From Fen731 sp964481885 (GTDB lineage: Bacteria > Actinomycetota > Humimicrobiia > Humimicrobiales > Humimicrobiaceae): 17,195 nt of DNA. The stretch spans positions 1 to 17,195 of the forward strand of contig CAYZUS010000040.1 of NCBI GenBank assembly GCA_964481885.1, in the 5' to 3' direction. Numbering within the stretch: position 1 is the first letter of the stretch; each line of letters starts with the position of its first letter. The notes under the pieces were generated by a model. That model was not told the origin of the DNA. It made no database searches and saw only the letters and a list, made by a program, of their open reading frames with translations. The position numbers and the translations under genes are program-made. Shown here in pieces: positions 6,899 through 14,545 of the stretch.

Positions 6899-8425
6899 TT
6901 ATCCAGATGTGCCGAGCCTGGCAAAGTCATCTTTCAAATTCCGGTAAAGCGACCTGTATATCTCATATGCTTTTTTATATACTTCTGCATTGGCAGCAAC
7001 AGGGTTTACTTCTTCTACTTCCTTTATGACCCTGTCTGTTGCATCCTGAATGGTTTTATATATTCCGCATCCAACTCCTGCAAGGAGCGCGCCGCCATAC
7101 GACGGGCCCTCCTCAACATTCAGTGTCGCGATTTTTACATTAAATATGTCAGCTATGATCTGCTTCCATATTTTGCTTTTTGCGCCGCCGCCGAAAAGTA
7201 TTACCTTGTCTGTCTTTACCCCGACCTCATTCATCAGTGACAGGCAGTCATACTGGCTGTATGCGACCCCTTCCAGTATTGCCCTGACAAAATGGTCCTG
7301 CCCGTGCAGATAGGAAAGGCCAAAAAATACTCCCCTTGCATATGGGTCCGCATGAGGTGTGCGCTCGCCGGAAAGATAAGGCAGGAAGGTAAGGCCCTCA
7401 GAGCCGCATTTTACATTCTGTGCCTGAAGATCCAGGAGCTTATAGCTTTTTGTGTCAGGATATTTTTCTTTAATCCGGCTGCTGGGACCAAAATTGTCAT
7501 CATACCATTTAAGCGAACCTGCAGCTGAAAGTGTCACTCCCATCATGTGCCATTTGCCAGGCACAGCGTGGCAGAATGAATGAAGCCTGCCCTGGGTGTC
7601 ATAAACCGGATTATCGCTGTATGAAAAGACCACGCCGCTTGTGCCGATATAATCAGAGATGAGCCCGGGTTTTACGATACCTGAGCCCACGGCCCCGCCA
7701 GCCTGGTCCCCTGCTCCACCGACAATAGGAGTACCCTCTTTAAGGCCCGTGATTTTTGCTGCCTGAGCGCTTACTTTTGCTGAGACTTCACAGGATTCAT
7801 ATAAGTCCGGGAGAAGGCTGCGGTCTATTTTTAAACCTGCAAGGATATCACCGGACCATTGTCTTTTTGCAATGTCCATAAGTATTGTACCGGAACCGTC
7901 AGAGACTTCAGTCGCATAAGTGCCTGACAGCATAAACCTTATATAGTCCTTTGGCAGCAATATCTTAAATACCTTTTTATATGTTTCGGGCTCATTTTCC
8001 CTGAGCCACAGTATCTTCGGAGCGGTAAAACCGGTCAGCGCCTTATTATATGAAAGCTTTATAAACCCCTCATAGCCAAAGATATCGTAAATCTCATCAC
8101 ACTGCTTTTGTGTCCTCTGGTCGCACCACAGAAGCGCAGGTCGAAGAACATTTCCGTCTTTGTCCAGAAAAACGCTGCCGTGCATCTGGCCGGAAGGACC
8201 CACTGCTGCAATATCCTCGGGCTTGACTTTGGATTTTTCAATGACCTTTTTAATGACTTCAACTGATGCTCTCCACCAGTCTTCGGGTTTTTGTTCCGCC
8301 CAACCGGGCTTTAAGGTAATAAGCGGATACTCGCTTGTTGCGGAGGCAATAAGTTTTCCATCCTCATCGATAATAATAGCCCTTGTGGAACTTGTGCCGA
8401 TATCCATACCCAAAAGATAAGCCAT
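6899..8425 (-). CDS. xylB: Xylulokinase (FGGY carbohydrate kinase)
   Basis: Phosphorylates D-xylulose to xylulose 5-phosphate with ATP, feeding the pentose phosphate pathway. The first phosphate-binding motif is GMDIGTSSTRAIIID (6-20). The xylulokinase-typical QMHG sits at 80-83 (E. coli XylB has GQMHG at the same place). GDQAGGAVGSG near 235-245 carries the probable catalytic Asp, and the C-terminal ATPase lobe has ILFGGGAKSKIWKQIIADIF and GPSYGGALLAGVG. Length 508 is normal. I start at ATG 8425 because GAAGGAG lies six bases upstream; an in-frame TTG at 8443 would place that site inside the gene. No xylose isomerase, transporter or regulator is adjacent, so it stands as a single transcription unit. 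A related ketose or polyol kinase specificity cannot be excluded. Confidence 0.93.
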   Translation of the reverse strand: MAYLLGMDIGTSSTRAIIIDEDGKLIASATSEYPLITLKPGWAEQKPEDWWRASVEVIKKVIEKSKVKPEDIAAVGPSGQMHGSVFLDKDGNVLRPALLWCDQRTQKQCDEIYDIFGYEGFIKLSYNKALTGFTAPKILWLRENEPETYKKVFKILLPKDYIRFMLSGTYATEVSDGSGTILMDIAKRQWSGDILAGLKIDRSLLPDLYESCEVSAKVSAQAAKITGLKEGTPIVGGAGDQAGGAVGSGIVKPGLISDYIGTSGVVFSYSDNPVYDTQGRLHSFCHAVPGKWHMMGVTLSAAGSLKWYDDNFGPSSRIKEKYPDTKSYKLLDLQAQNVKCGSEGLTFLPYLSGERTPHADPYARGVFFGLSYLHGQDHFVRAILEGVAYSQYDCLSLMNEVGVKTDKVILFGGGAKSKIWKQIIADIFNVKIATLNVEEGPSYGGALLAGVGCGIYKTIQDATDRVIKEVEEVNPVAANAEVYKKAYEIYRSLYRNLKDDFARLGTSG

Positions 8426-8460
8426 TGGATTCTCCTTCGTCAATGAATTTTAATGTTTGC

Positions 8461-8490
8461 ATTTGCCAAAATATAATTTGCCAAAATATA
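8461..8490. repeat. Perfect 15-bp tandem duplication in the xylB promoter
   Basis: ATTTGCCAAAATATA occurs twice head to tail (8461-8475, 8476-8490). On the minus strand each unit reads TATATTTTGGCAAAT and provides a TATATT hexamer. It lies 36-65 bases upstream of the xylB start and may be a regulator site, a duplicated -10 region or a replication slippage product. Confidence 0.75.
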
Positions 8491-8497
8491 TTTACAA
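8470..8497 (-). promoter_or_regulatory. Candidate xylB promoter
   Basis: On the minus strand TTGTAA (8492-8497) precedes TATATT (8470-8475) with a 16-base spacer; both hexamers match four or five of six consensus positions. The -10 lies inside the first unit of the 15-bp tandem repeat, and the start of transcription would be near 8463, about 38 bases from the ATG. Confidence 0.45.
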
Positions 8498-8611
8498 GAA
8501 ACTCTGTGTAAGATTGCCAATTTAATTTTCACATAAAGAGTAATTATACTTATAAATACAGTTTTTCTTAATAGAAAATTTATTTTTCTGATAAACAACC
8601 GTGCCGGAGCT

Positions 8612-8653
8612 AAAAAAAATAAAGCCATTGCTTTAAAAGTAATGGCTTTATTT
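8612..8653 (-). terminator. Intrinsic terminator after the lipoprotein-membrane protein unit
   Basis: A 13-bp perfect stem, AAATAAAGCCATT (8617-8629) with AATGGCTTTATTT (8641-8653), continues into the loop with further pairs. On the minus strand it is followed by a run of T (complement of 8612-8619). It begins 25 bases after the stop of the membrane protein gene. The stem also has T residues on the other strand, so partial bidirectional action is possible. Confidence 0.85.
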
Positions 8654-8678
8654 CGATAGTTTAATCCAGTGCTTATCT

Positions 8679-9173
8679 TTACATGTTAATACCAATTTCT
8701 TTTTTAAATATTTCTTTGGATGCTTCTTTATTAANNNNNNNNNNNNNNNNNNNNNNNNNNNNNNNNNNNNNNNNNNNNNNNNNNNNNNNNNNNNNNNNNN
8801 NNNNNNNNNNNNNNNNNNNNNNNNNNNNNNNNNNTGCTTCTTTATTAATAATGTTTTTCCCGGATAATATTTTTAAATAATATTTACTGTGCCACGCAAA
8901 ATGAAACATGGCAATCACACCCATTACAATCCCAAACTCTACATGGAGCCATAAATAAACTTTGTACCAGGCAATGGATATATTTAGATCCAAAAGTACT
9001 GCCAGCAAAACACCGAGAATGCCTGAGACAAGAAAACTTGAAAGAAGCAGGACGTTCCATAATTTTCTATGGTTTTGCAGCTTCATTCTTTTAAATTTTG
9101 CCAGAGCCCATGTAAGGCTGTACAAACCAATCATTATCAAACCAATCAATATAGTATGGTAGCTGTTTAACAT
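8679..9173 (-). CDS. Small integral membrane protein, possibly heme-binding (DUF4405-like)
   Basis: Three hydrophobic helices: about 8-25 (ILIGLIMIGLYSLTWALA), 41-61 (VLLLSSFLVSGILGVLLAV) and 72-95. The third contains His77 (LWLHVEFG), His91 and His95 (MFHFAWH). A His-bearing last helix next to a Cys-rich lipoprotein recalls small b-type heme proteins (DUF4405/cytochrome b561-like), but I cannot assign a family with certainty. The gene is interrupted by 100 N (8735-8834). The same 14 bases flank the gap; collapsing them removes 114 bases and leaves one intact frame of 126 residues ending SKEIFKKEIGINM. ATG at 9173 has AAAGGAAG upstream. It starts 23 bases after the lipoprotein stop and is followed by a strong terminator, so the two form one operon. 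Confidence 0.7.
   Translation of the reverse strand: MLNSYHTILIGLIMIGLYSLTWALAKFKRMKLQNHRKLWNVLLLSSFLVSGILGVLLAVLLDLNISIAWYKVYLWLHVEFGIVMGVIAMFHFAWHSKYYLKILSGKNIINKEAXXXXXXXXXXXXXXXXXXXXXXXXXXXXXXXXXXNKEASKEIFKKEIGINM
8721..8848. other. 100-N assembly gap with identical 14-base flanks
   Basis: Positions 8735-8834 are exactly 100 N. TGCTTCTTTATTAA stands on both sides (8721-8734 and 8835-8848). The usual explanation is two contigs whose ends overlap by a short sequence and were scaffolded without merging. In that case there are no missing bases and the coordinates to the right are inflated by 114. A short tandem repeat collapsed by the assembler is the alternative. Confidence 0.9.
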
Positions 9174-9196
9174 TTTTACTTCCTTTCCTGTGACTT

Positions 9197-9505
9197 TTAT
9201 GCTTCCCCAAGATCACACAAGCCATTATTATTTAAATCCGTGTATTCGTTGCATTGTCCCGGATAGCTGCAGCTCCTGCCGCGAAGGCAAGTTCCTGCAA
9301 GATCATTTTCTGTGCTTTCAGTAATATTATCTGTCGATTCCAAACTACCGGTATTCTCAACAGTTTGGGCCACACTTTCTTGTGTAATATTAGTTGCAGA
9401 ACTTGCACTGCTATTGTCTGCTTTGCACCCTGTAGTCAAAAACACAAACAGAACAATAATAATTAATAAACTAAAAACTGCCGGTTTTTTAAATCTCTCT
9501 GACAT
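9197..9505 (-). CDS. Cys-rich lipoprotein with calcium-loop-like tail
   Basis: Secreted, membrane-anchored protein of 102 residues. The signal peptide MSERFKKPAVFSLLIIIVLF ends in the lipobox LTTGC with Cys27. A Ser/Thr/Asn-rich disordered linker (28-70) follows, then a compact tail with Cys73, Cys79, Cys85 and Cys97. The tail includes YPGQC and DLNNNGLCDLGE, which resembles thrombospondin-3/EF-like calcium loops (DxNxNGxxD). Similar C-P-G-x-C…D-x-(N/D)-G-x-C-D tails occur, as I recall, in proteins tied to heme or iron-sulfur membrane partners. I choose ATG 9505 because the signal peptide starts there; GTG 9559 would add an implausible 18-residue extension. Spacing of the AGGA site is short (three bases). 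Its operon partner is the membrane protein 23 bases downstream. Function is unknown; an extracytoplasmic redox or metal role is inferred. Confidence 0.75.
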   Translation of the reverse strand: MSERFKKPAVFSLLIIIVLFVFLTTGCKADNSSASSATNITQESVAQTVENTGSLESTDNITESTENDLAGTCLRGRSCSYPGQCNEYTDLNNNGLCDLGEA

Positions 9506-9669
9506 AAATCCTACTTTCTTTATCTTTATAAATAAATTCATTCTGCATCTGTAATGCACTTTAATCTAATCCTGAAAATTATTATATCTTATAAATATGA
9601 AGAAAATATGTAGAGCGCACTCTTTAAAATATTTTTTTATGCCCCATGCAAAGATGTGGCCAATTAAGT

Positions 9670-9707
9670 TATAATTGTAAAAAACTTTAGAATTTTAAAG
9701 TGGTGAT
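9670..9707 (+). promoter_or_regulatory. -10 box and ribosome binding site before the ABC exporter operon
   Basis: A perfect TATAAT lies at 9670-9675; the -35 region at the proper distance is poor (TGCAAA, 9647-9652). Downstream, GGTGAT at 9702-9707 matches the ribosome binding site used by clpB. It is 5 bases before an ATA codon at 9713 but 47 bases before the first ATG of the frame at 9755. The remainder of the divergent gap (9506-9669) shows no gene and no convincing lipoprotein promoter. Confidence 0.5.
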
Positions 9708-9754
9708 TACAAATAAAACAGCTCCTGACACTTTCGAAATATTTTAAAAAGCAT

Positions 9755-11734
9755 ATGCTGCCAATAATTGGCAGTGTTCTTCACATAATTGCCACAAATG
9801 CTGCTGCGCTTGCGCTGCCCTGGATATTAAAACTGGTCATTGACAGCATCAAGGATTATCCCCAGTCAAAGCCTCAGCTCATATTATATGCGGCATTGAT
9901 AGTCGGGGTGGCTGCTGTTGAAGGTATATTTCGGTTTTATATGAGACGGCTATTGATAGGGGTATCCCGCAAGATGGAGTACAGCATAAGGGCAGATTTT
10001 TTTATTCACCTTCAGCGGCTGGATTCGTCATTTTTTGAAAATAATCGCACCGGGAGCATTATGGCTCTTATTTCAAATGATCTGGATGCTGTCAGGAACT
10101 TTCTGGGGCCCGGATTGTTAAATCTTTTTAGTACTGTCTTTGCTTTTGCATCAACCCTGACTGTAATGTTTTTTATAAGTGTCAAGCTTACCTTATATTC
10201 ACTGATAGCCATCCCATTGCTACCCATTATTGTAAGCAGGCTCAGCGGAATGCTTCACAGCAGGTTTAAACTCTCCCAGGAGCATTATGCCCTGCTGTCG
10301 GCACGAACACAGGAAAGTATTTCAGGAATCAAAGTGGTCAAGTCTTTTACCCAGGAAAATAATGAAATCAGTACTTTTGCCGAATTAAACAGAGAATATA
10401 TAAATAAAAACATGGCGCTTGCCAGGGTAAGGAGCCTTTTCTGGCCCCTTATGATACTGGTGGGCGGGATAGGCTCACTGGTTGTGCTGATTATCGGTGG
10501 TTACCAGGTGATAAACGGCCATCTTACAATTGGCCAGTTTGTCCAGTTCAGCGCTTATATCATAGCTTTGGCATGGCCCCTTATGTCCCTTGGCTGGGTC
10601 ATAAACCTTATCCAGAGGGGTGAGGTATCCATGGGGAGGCTAAATAAGGTTTTTAAGATGGCTCCTGTCATAAAAGAATCCGATAATCCTTCCGGCATGG
10701 ATAAATTAAGTGGAAATATAGTTTTTAGAGACGTCTGTTTTAAATACCCTAAGCTAAAAAGCTATGAACTTTACGAAGATGAGCCTGCCGGTAAAAAAGA
10801 AAAGAGCTACACCACTAATAATAAAAAAAATAAAACCACAAATACGTCTCCAATCAGTAGTATTTTTGTTGGGGATAAAAGTACTACAAATATTAGCAAT
10901 AATCTTGGGGAATCTGGCAATAATTCAAGTGAAAACATGTCTGATAATACTGATTTTATCAGTACTGGCTGCTCGTCCCAAAGCAATTACACTGATGCAG
11001 ACATTTGCAATTGGACCGTCAAAAAAATCAGTTTTGAAATAAAGTCCGGAACCCAGACAGGTATTGCCGGATTTACAGGGTCAGGCAAATCTACAATAGC
11101 AAATTTAATGCCCCGCCTATATGACATCCAGGAAGGCTCGATAATGTTTGACGGAGTCGACATAAGGGAAATACCTTTAAAGACTTTAAGGGCAGGCATC
11201 GCATATGTCACCCAGGATCCTTTTATTTTTTCAAGCACTATCAGGGAAAACATATTATTTGGCAAAGAAGAAAATACTGCCGGGCTTTCTGAAGAGGAGC
11301 TGGACAAAAAAATCATTGAAGCTTCAAAAATCGCCCACCTTCATGAAGACATTGTGACTTTTCCGGATAAATACGACACAGTTGTGGGCGAAAGAGGAAT
11401 CACTCTTTCCGGAGGACAGAAGCAAAGGCTTGCAATTGCAAGGGCTTTATTTTATGAACCTGAAATACTGATAATGGATGATTCATTTTCAAATATAGAT
11501 ACAAATACTGAAGAAATGATACTTAAAGACTTAAAAATCAGGACAAAAAATCTTACGACCATTATTATTTCCCACAGGATCTCAACCATAAAAGATTCTG
11601 ACTTTATCCTTATTATGGATGAGGGAGAAATTGCGGAAAGAGGAAATCACAGCCAGCTTTTAAAAAAGTGCGGTATTTACCAGAAACTTTACAAGCGCCA
11701 GCAATTGGCCGAAGAGCTTGATGAGGAGTTATGA
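9755..11734 (+). CDS. ABC exporter half-transporter, degenerate-site subunit with NBD insert
   Basis: Type IV ABC exporter subunit (membrane domain fused to ATPase) of the TM287/288 or BmrCD class. The membrane domain spans about 1-300. The ATPase domain has A-loop Tyr331, Walker A GFTGSGKST (439-447, Lys445), Q-loop YVTQDPFIF, a canonical signature LSGGQKQR, and Walker B ILIMDDS, where Asp replaces the catalytic Glu, then the H-loop IIISHR. An insert of about 80 residues, rich in Asn/Ser/Thr/Lys, separates Tyr331 from Walker A; the downstream partner has 26 residues there instead of 108. ATG 9755 is the first standard start but has no ribosome binding site. The frame continues upstream to 9707 as KQLLTLSKYFKKH, the kind of sequence that begins such proteins, so translation probably starts at ATA 9713 after GGTGAT. 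It overlaps the next gene by four bases. Substrate (drug, lipid or peptide) is unknown. Confidence 0.93.
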   Translation: MLPIIGSVLHIIATNAAALALPWILKLVIDSIKDYPQSKPQLILYAALIVGVAAVEGIFRFYMRRLLIGVSRKMEYSIRADFFIHLQRLDSSFFENNRTGSIMALISNDLDAVRNFLGPGLLNLFSTVFAFASTLTVMFFISVKLTLYSLIAIPLLPIIVSRLSGMLHSRFKLSQEHYALLSARTQESISGIKVVKSFTQENNEISTFAELNREYINKNMALARVRSLFWPLMILVGGIGSLVVLIIGGYQVINGHLTIGQFVQFSAYIIALAWPLMSLGWVINLIQRGEVSMGRLNKVFKMAPVIKESDNPSGMDKLSGNIVFRDVCFKYPKLKSYELYEDEPAGKKEKSYTTNNKKNKTTNTSPISSIFVGDKSTTNISNNLGESGNNSSENMSDNTDFISTGCSSQSNYTDADICNWTVKKISFEIKSGTQTGIAGFTGSGKSTIANLMPRLYDIQEGSIMFDGVDIREIPLKTLRAGIAYVTQDPFIFSSTIRENILFGKEENTAGLSEEELDKKIIEASKIAHLHEDIVTFPDKYDTVVGERGITLSGGQKQRLAIARALFYEPEILIMDDSFSNIDTNTEEMILKDLKIRTKNLTTIIISHRISTIKDSDFILIMDEGEIAERGNHSQLLKKCGIYQKLYKRQQLAEELDEEL

Positions 11735-13524
11735 TGCAGGAAGACAAGCAAAAAAATCTTTTTGAAAAGGATATAGAAGAAAAACAGCTCGACAGGCGAG
11801 TTGTTTTAAAACTTTTGAGGTACGTCAAGCCGTATAAATATCTTATGGCGCTTACAGTTTTTATGCTTCTTGTTACCGCCGGGCTTGAAATCCTTGGGCC
11901 CTATCTTATAAAAATTGCAATTGACAGAAATTTTACACCTCAGAAATCGGAAGGTTTCGGCTATATTGCCATACTTTTTGGCGCAGTCCTTGTGGGCCAG
12001 TTTGTGTTCAGGTTTATACAGCAATACCTGACTGAGTATCTTGGCCAGAAAATAATGTATGACATGCGGATGGATATATTTAAGCATATCCAGAAAATGG
12101 AGATGTCCTTTTTTGACAAAAATCCGGTTGGAAGGGTCCTGACCAGGGTTACAACTGACGTGCAGGCCTTAAATGAAATGCTCTCTTCAGGAATTGTCAC
12201 TTTCTTTGGGGATATCTTCATGATAGCAGGCGTTGTTATTGTCATGATAAATCTTGATTGGAAGCTGTCGCTTGTAACTTTTTCTGTGCTGATACTGCTT
12301 GTAATTGCGACTTTTGTTTTCCGTAAAAAGGTGAGGATATCTTTTAAGATAATAAGGGCAAAGGTGTCCAATATGAGCTCATATATTCATGAGGCGATAA
12401 CCGGCATTAATACCGTCAAGCTTTTTACCAGAGAGGCCAAAAATGCCGAAGAATTTGATGGTATAAATAAAAGTTATATGCTGGAATATCTTAAAACTAT
12501 TTTTTACTATTCCGTGTTTTTCCCAGTTGTTGGATTTATCAGCGCGCTTGCTGTTGCGCTTATCGTATGGTATGGCGGCGGGCTGGCCATAAAAAGCGCT
12601 CTGACCCTGGGAACCCTTGTTGCCTTCATACAGTATATAGAAAAATTCTTCCACCCGATAAGCGACCTTGCAGAAAAATTCGGCATCCTGCAGGAGGCCG
12701 TTGCAGCATCTGAGCGGATTTTTATCCTGCTTGATGAAACCCCGACTATAGTATCGCCCCGGCAGCCGGTGAAAATAGAGCACGTTAAAGGTGATATCAG
12801 GTTTGAAAATGTCTGGTTTGCTTATGAGAAGGATAATTTCATTTTAAAGGATATCTCCTTTAGTCTTGAGAGCGGCAAAAGCATAGCAATTGTGGGCGCA
12901 ACAGGCTCAGGCAAGACTTCAATAATAAATATTTTAAGCAGGTTTTATGATATCCAGAGAGGCAGCATATACCTGGATGAGACAAATATAAAGCAATATG
13001 GCCTGACTGATTTAAGAAAACATATCGGCATTGTCATGCAGGATGTTTTCTTATTTACAGGCACGATCCTTGATAACATAAGACTGGGTGACAAAAGCAT
13101 CAGCCTTGAGCAGGTTACCCAGGCAGCAAAATATGTTAATGCGCATAAATTTATAGAAAAACTGCCGGAGGGGTATTATACAGACGTCAAAGAGCGGGGG
13201 CAGATATTATCTGTGGGACAGAAACAGCTTATTGCTTTTGCGAGAGCGCTTGTCTTTAACCCGGAAATATTGCTGGTAATGGACGAGGCGACTTCAAGCA
13301 TTGACTCGGAAATTGAGGCACTGATACAGGACGCGCTTTCAAAAATAATGAAAAACCGTACAACTATCGTAATAGCACACAGGCTCTCAACAATTAAAAA
13401 TGCAGATACTATTATAGTGCTTACACACGGCCATATTGTAGAGAAAGGCACCCATAAGGAGCTTCTTAAACTAAAAGGTGTTTACTACAAACTTTACAGA
13501 TATCAATATCAGTTGCAGGTATAA
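11731..13524 (+). CDS. ABC exporter half-transporter, catalytic-site subunit
   Basis: 597-residue partner of the preceding gene. The membrane domain occupies about 25-330. The ATPase domain has A-loop FAYEKD, Walker A GATGSGKTS (389-397, Lys395), Q-loop IVMQDVFLF, and Walker B ILLVMDEATS with the normal catalytic Glu. The H-loop is VIAHR. Its signature is LSVGQKQL instead of LSGGQ. The altered signature faces the altered Walker B (Asp for Glu) of the upstream subunit, so one composite ATP site is degenerate and the other is normal, as in TM287/288 and BmrCD. The two ATGs at 11731 and 11734 overlap the upstream stop; GAGGAG is better spaced for the second. Translational coupling is expected. 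The C-terminus, YKLYRYQYQLQV, matters because a diverged copy of it occurs at 16198-16242. Substrate unknown. Confidence 0.95.
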   Translation: MMQEDKQKNLFEKDIEEKQLDRRVVLKLLRYVKPYKYLMALTVFMLLVTAGLEILGPYLIKIAIDRNFTPQKSEGFGYIAILFGAVLVGQFVFRFIQQYLTEYLGQKIMYDMRMDIFKHIQKMEMSFFDKNPVGRVLTRVTTDVQALNEMLSSGIVTFFGDIFMIAGVVIVMINLDWKLSLVTFSVLILLVIATFVFRKKVRISFKIIRAKVSNMSSYIHEAITGINTVKLFTREAKNAEEFDGINKSYMLEYLKTIFYYSVFFPVVGFISALAVALIVWYGGGLAIKSALTLGTLVAFIQYIEKFFHPISDLAEKFGILQEAVAASERIFILLDETPTIVSPRQPVKIEHVKGDIRFENVWFAYEKDNFILKDISFSLESGKSIAIVGATGSGKTSIINILSRFYDIQRGSIYLDETNIKQYGLTDLRKHIGIVMQDVFLFTGTILDNIRLGDKSISLEQVTQAAKYVNAHKFIEKLPEGYYTDVKERGQILSVGQKQLIAFARALVFNPEILLVMDEATSSIDSEIEALIQDALSKIMKNRTTIVIAHRLSTIKNADTIIVLTHGHIVEKGTHKELLKLKGVYYKLYRYQYQLQV

Positions 13525-13567
13525 ACCCTTTTTGCTGCCCTCCAGGCCTAATACAGACAAGCCTGAG

Positions 13568-13691
13568 AATACTGTGCTCCCCGTGTTTTTACAATACTTG
13601 TGCTCCCCGTGTTTTTACAATACTTGTGCTCCCCGTGTTTTTACAATACTTGTGCTCTCTGTGTTTTTAGAATACTTGTGCTCTCTGTGTT
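13568..13691. repeat. 26-bp tandem repeat (minisatellite), nearly five copies
   Basis: The unit, AATACTTGTGCTCCCCGTGT plus TTTTAC, is repeated directly with no spacers. Copy 1 (13568-13592) lacks one T. Copies 2 and 3 (13593-13618, 13619-13644) are identical. Copy 4 (13645-13670) and partial copy 5 (13671-13691) carry CTCT for CCCC. The gradient of change from left to right suggests expansion by slippage at the left end. It sits between the convergent ends of the ABC operon and moeB. No hairpin terminator was found in the 13525-13739 gap. Confidence 0.92.
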
Positions 13692-13739
13692 ATGGCTATT
13701 CTATCCCTGCTGAATTGATTCGCCAGGATAATCGGCTAT

Positions 13740-14537
13740 TTAAAAAAAATAAAATCCAGAATTTTCTGAAAGGTTTTCCATACCGACGGAACTGCTGCAT
13801 GCGGCACAATCAGGATTTTTCTTTATGTCGATTTTTTCAAAACTGCTGTCCAGGGCGTCAAACATTAAAAGCTTTCCGGTTAAAATCTCCCCTGCACCAA
13901 GAATATATTTTATAATCTCATTTGCCTGAATAATACCCATCAGGCCGGCAATCGTTCCGACAATACCTGACTGTTCAGGCGACAGCATGGCTTCTGCCTT
14001 CGGGGGTTCAGGTAAAAGGCACCGATAACAAGCAGATATGCACGGTAATATGGTCATGGCCTGGCCAAAAAATTGAGAAACCGCTGCATGGACAAACGGC
14101 CTGCCTGCAATAATACAGGCATCGTTTACAAGGTAGCGCGAGGGGAAATTATCTGTGCAGTCTGCAATTATGTCATATCCGGAAATCAGTTCCACAGCAT
14201 TTTCAGGCGTAAGTTTCATGCTGTAATCAGTGACCCTGACATCACTGTTTACCTGGTTTATCCTGTCTTTTGCAGATTCTGTTTTAGGGTGATTCAGGTA
14301 CTTTTCCGAATGGATCACCTGCCTGTGAAGATTGCTTAGCCCTACTTTGTCAAAATCAAGAATCCCCAAATTTCCAATCCCTGCAGCAGCAAGATAAATA
14401 GAACACGAGGAGCCCAGGCCCCCAAGCCCAATAACAAGAACTCGGGCAGCCGACAGTTTTTTCTGGCCATCCTGTCCTATTTCCGGCAGAATAATCTGCC
14501 TTGCATACCTTTCGGTTTGTTCTTTGCTAAGGTCCAT
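13740..14537 (-). CDS. MoeB/ThiF/HesA-type E1-like adenylyltransferase
   Basis: Activates the C-terminal glycine of a ubiquitin-like sulfur carrier (MoaD or ThiS type) by adenylation, in molybdopterin, thiamine or related sulfur pathways. The start, RYARQIILPEIGQDGQKKL, is typical. The Rossmann ATP loop is VIGLGGLGSS (35-44), LSNLHRQVIH carries the conserved Arg, and DCTDNFPSRYLVNDAC holds the magnesium Asp region. Two CxxC pairs, CYRC and CAAC, bind structural zinc. 265 residues is a normal MoeB/ThiF length; the rhodanese domain of MoeZ is absent. About 18 residues follow the last CxxC and end in FYFF over a T-run. No carrier protein, moa or thi gene is nearby, so the pathway cannot be chosen. 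The ATG at 14537 has GGAG twelve bases upstream, within the PIN gene remnant. Confidence 0.9.
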   Translation of the reverse strand: MDLSKEQTERYARQIILPEIGQDGQKKLSAARVLVIGLGGLGSSCSIYLAAAGIGNLGILDFDKVGLSNLHRQVIHSEKYLNHPKTESAKDRINQVNSDVRVTDYSMKLTPENAVELISGYDIIADCTDNFPSRYLVNDACIIAGRPFVHAAVSQFFGQAMTILPCISACYRCLLPEPPKAEAMLSPEQSGIVGTIAGLMGIIQANEIIKYILGAGEILTGKLLMFDALDSSFEKIDIKKNPDCAACSSSVGMENLSENSGFYFF

Positions 14538-14545
14538 TAAATTAG

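Noticed and set aside
8440..8628. 62-codon minus-strand ORF upstream of xylB
   Set aside because: It begins inside the terminator, includes the promoter tandem repeat (ILANYILANANIK) and has no ribosome binding site.
9609..9624. AGAG-CGCA-CTCT hairpin in the divergent gap before the exporter
   Set aside because: A four-base stem is expected by chance; it does not match a known operator.
13568..13691. CRISPR array
   Set aside because: The repeats are directly adjacent with no unique spacers, the unit is not CRISPR-like and no cas gene is present.
13568..13691. Iterons of a plasmid replication origin
   Set aside because: There is no rep gene or AT-rich unwinding region nearby; all surrounding genes are chromosomal in type.
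13478..13915. 145-codon plus-strand ORF through the minisatellite
   Set aside because: It overlaps the exporter end and the moeB 3' end antisense, and its middle is a translated tandem repeat (YLCSPCF, YNTCAPRVF). No ribosome binding site supports it.
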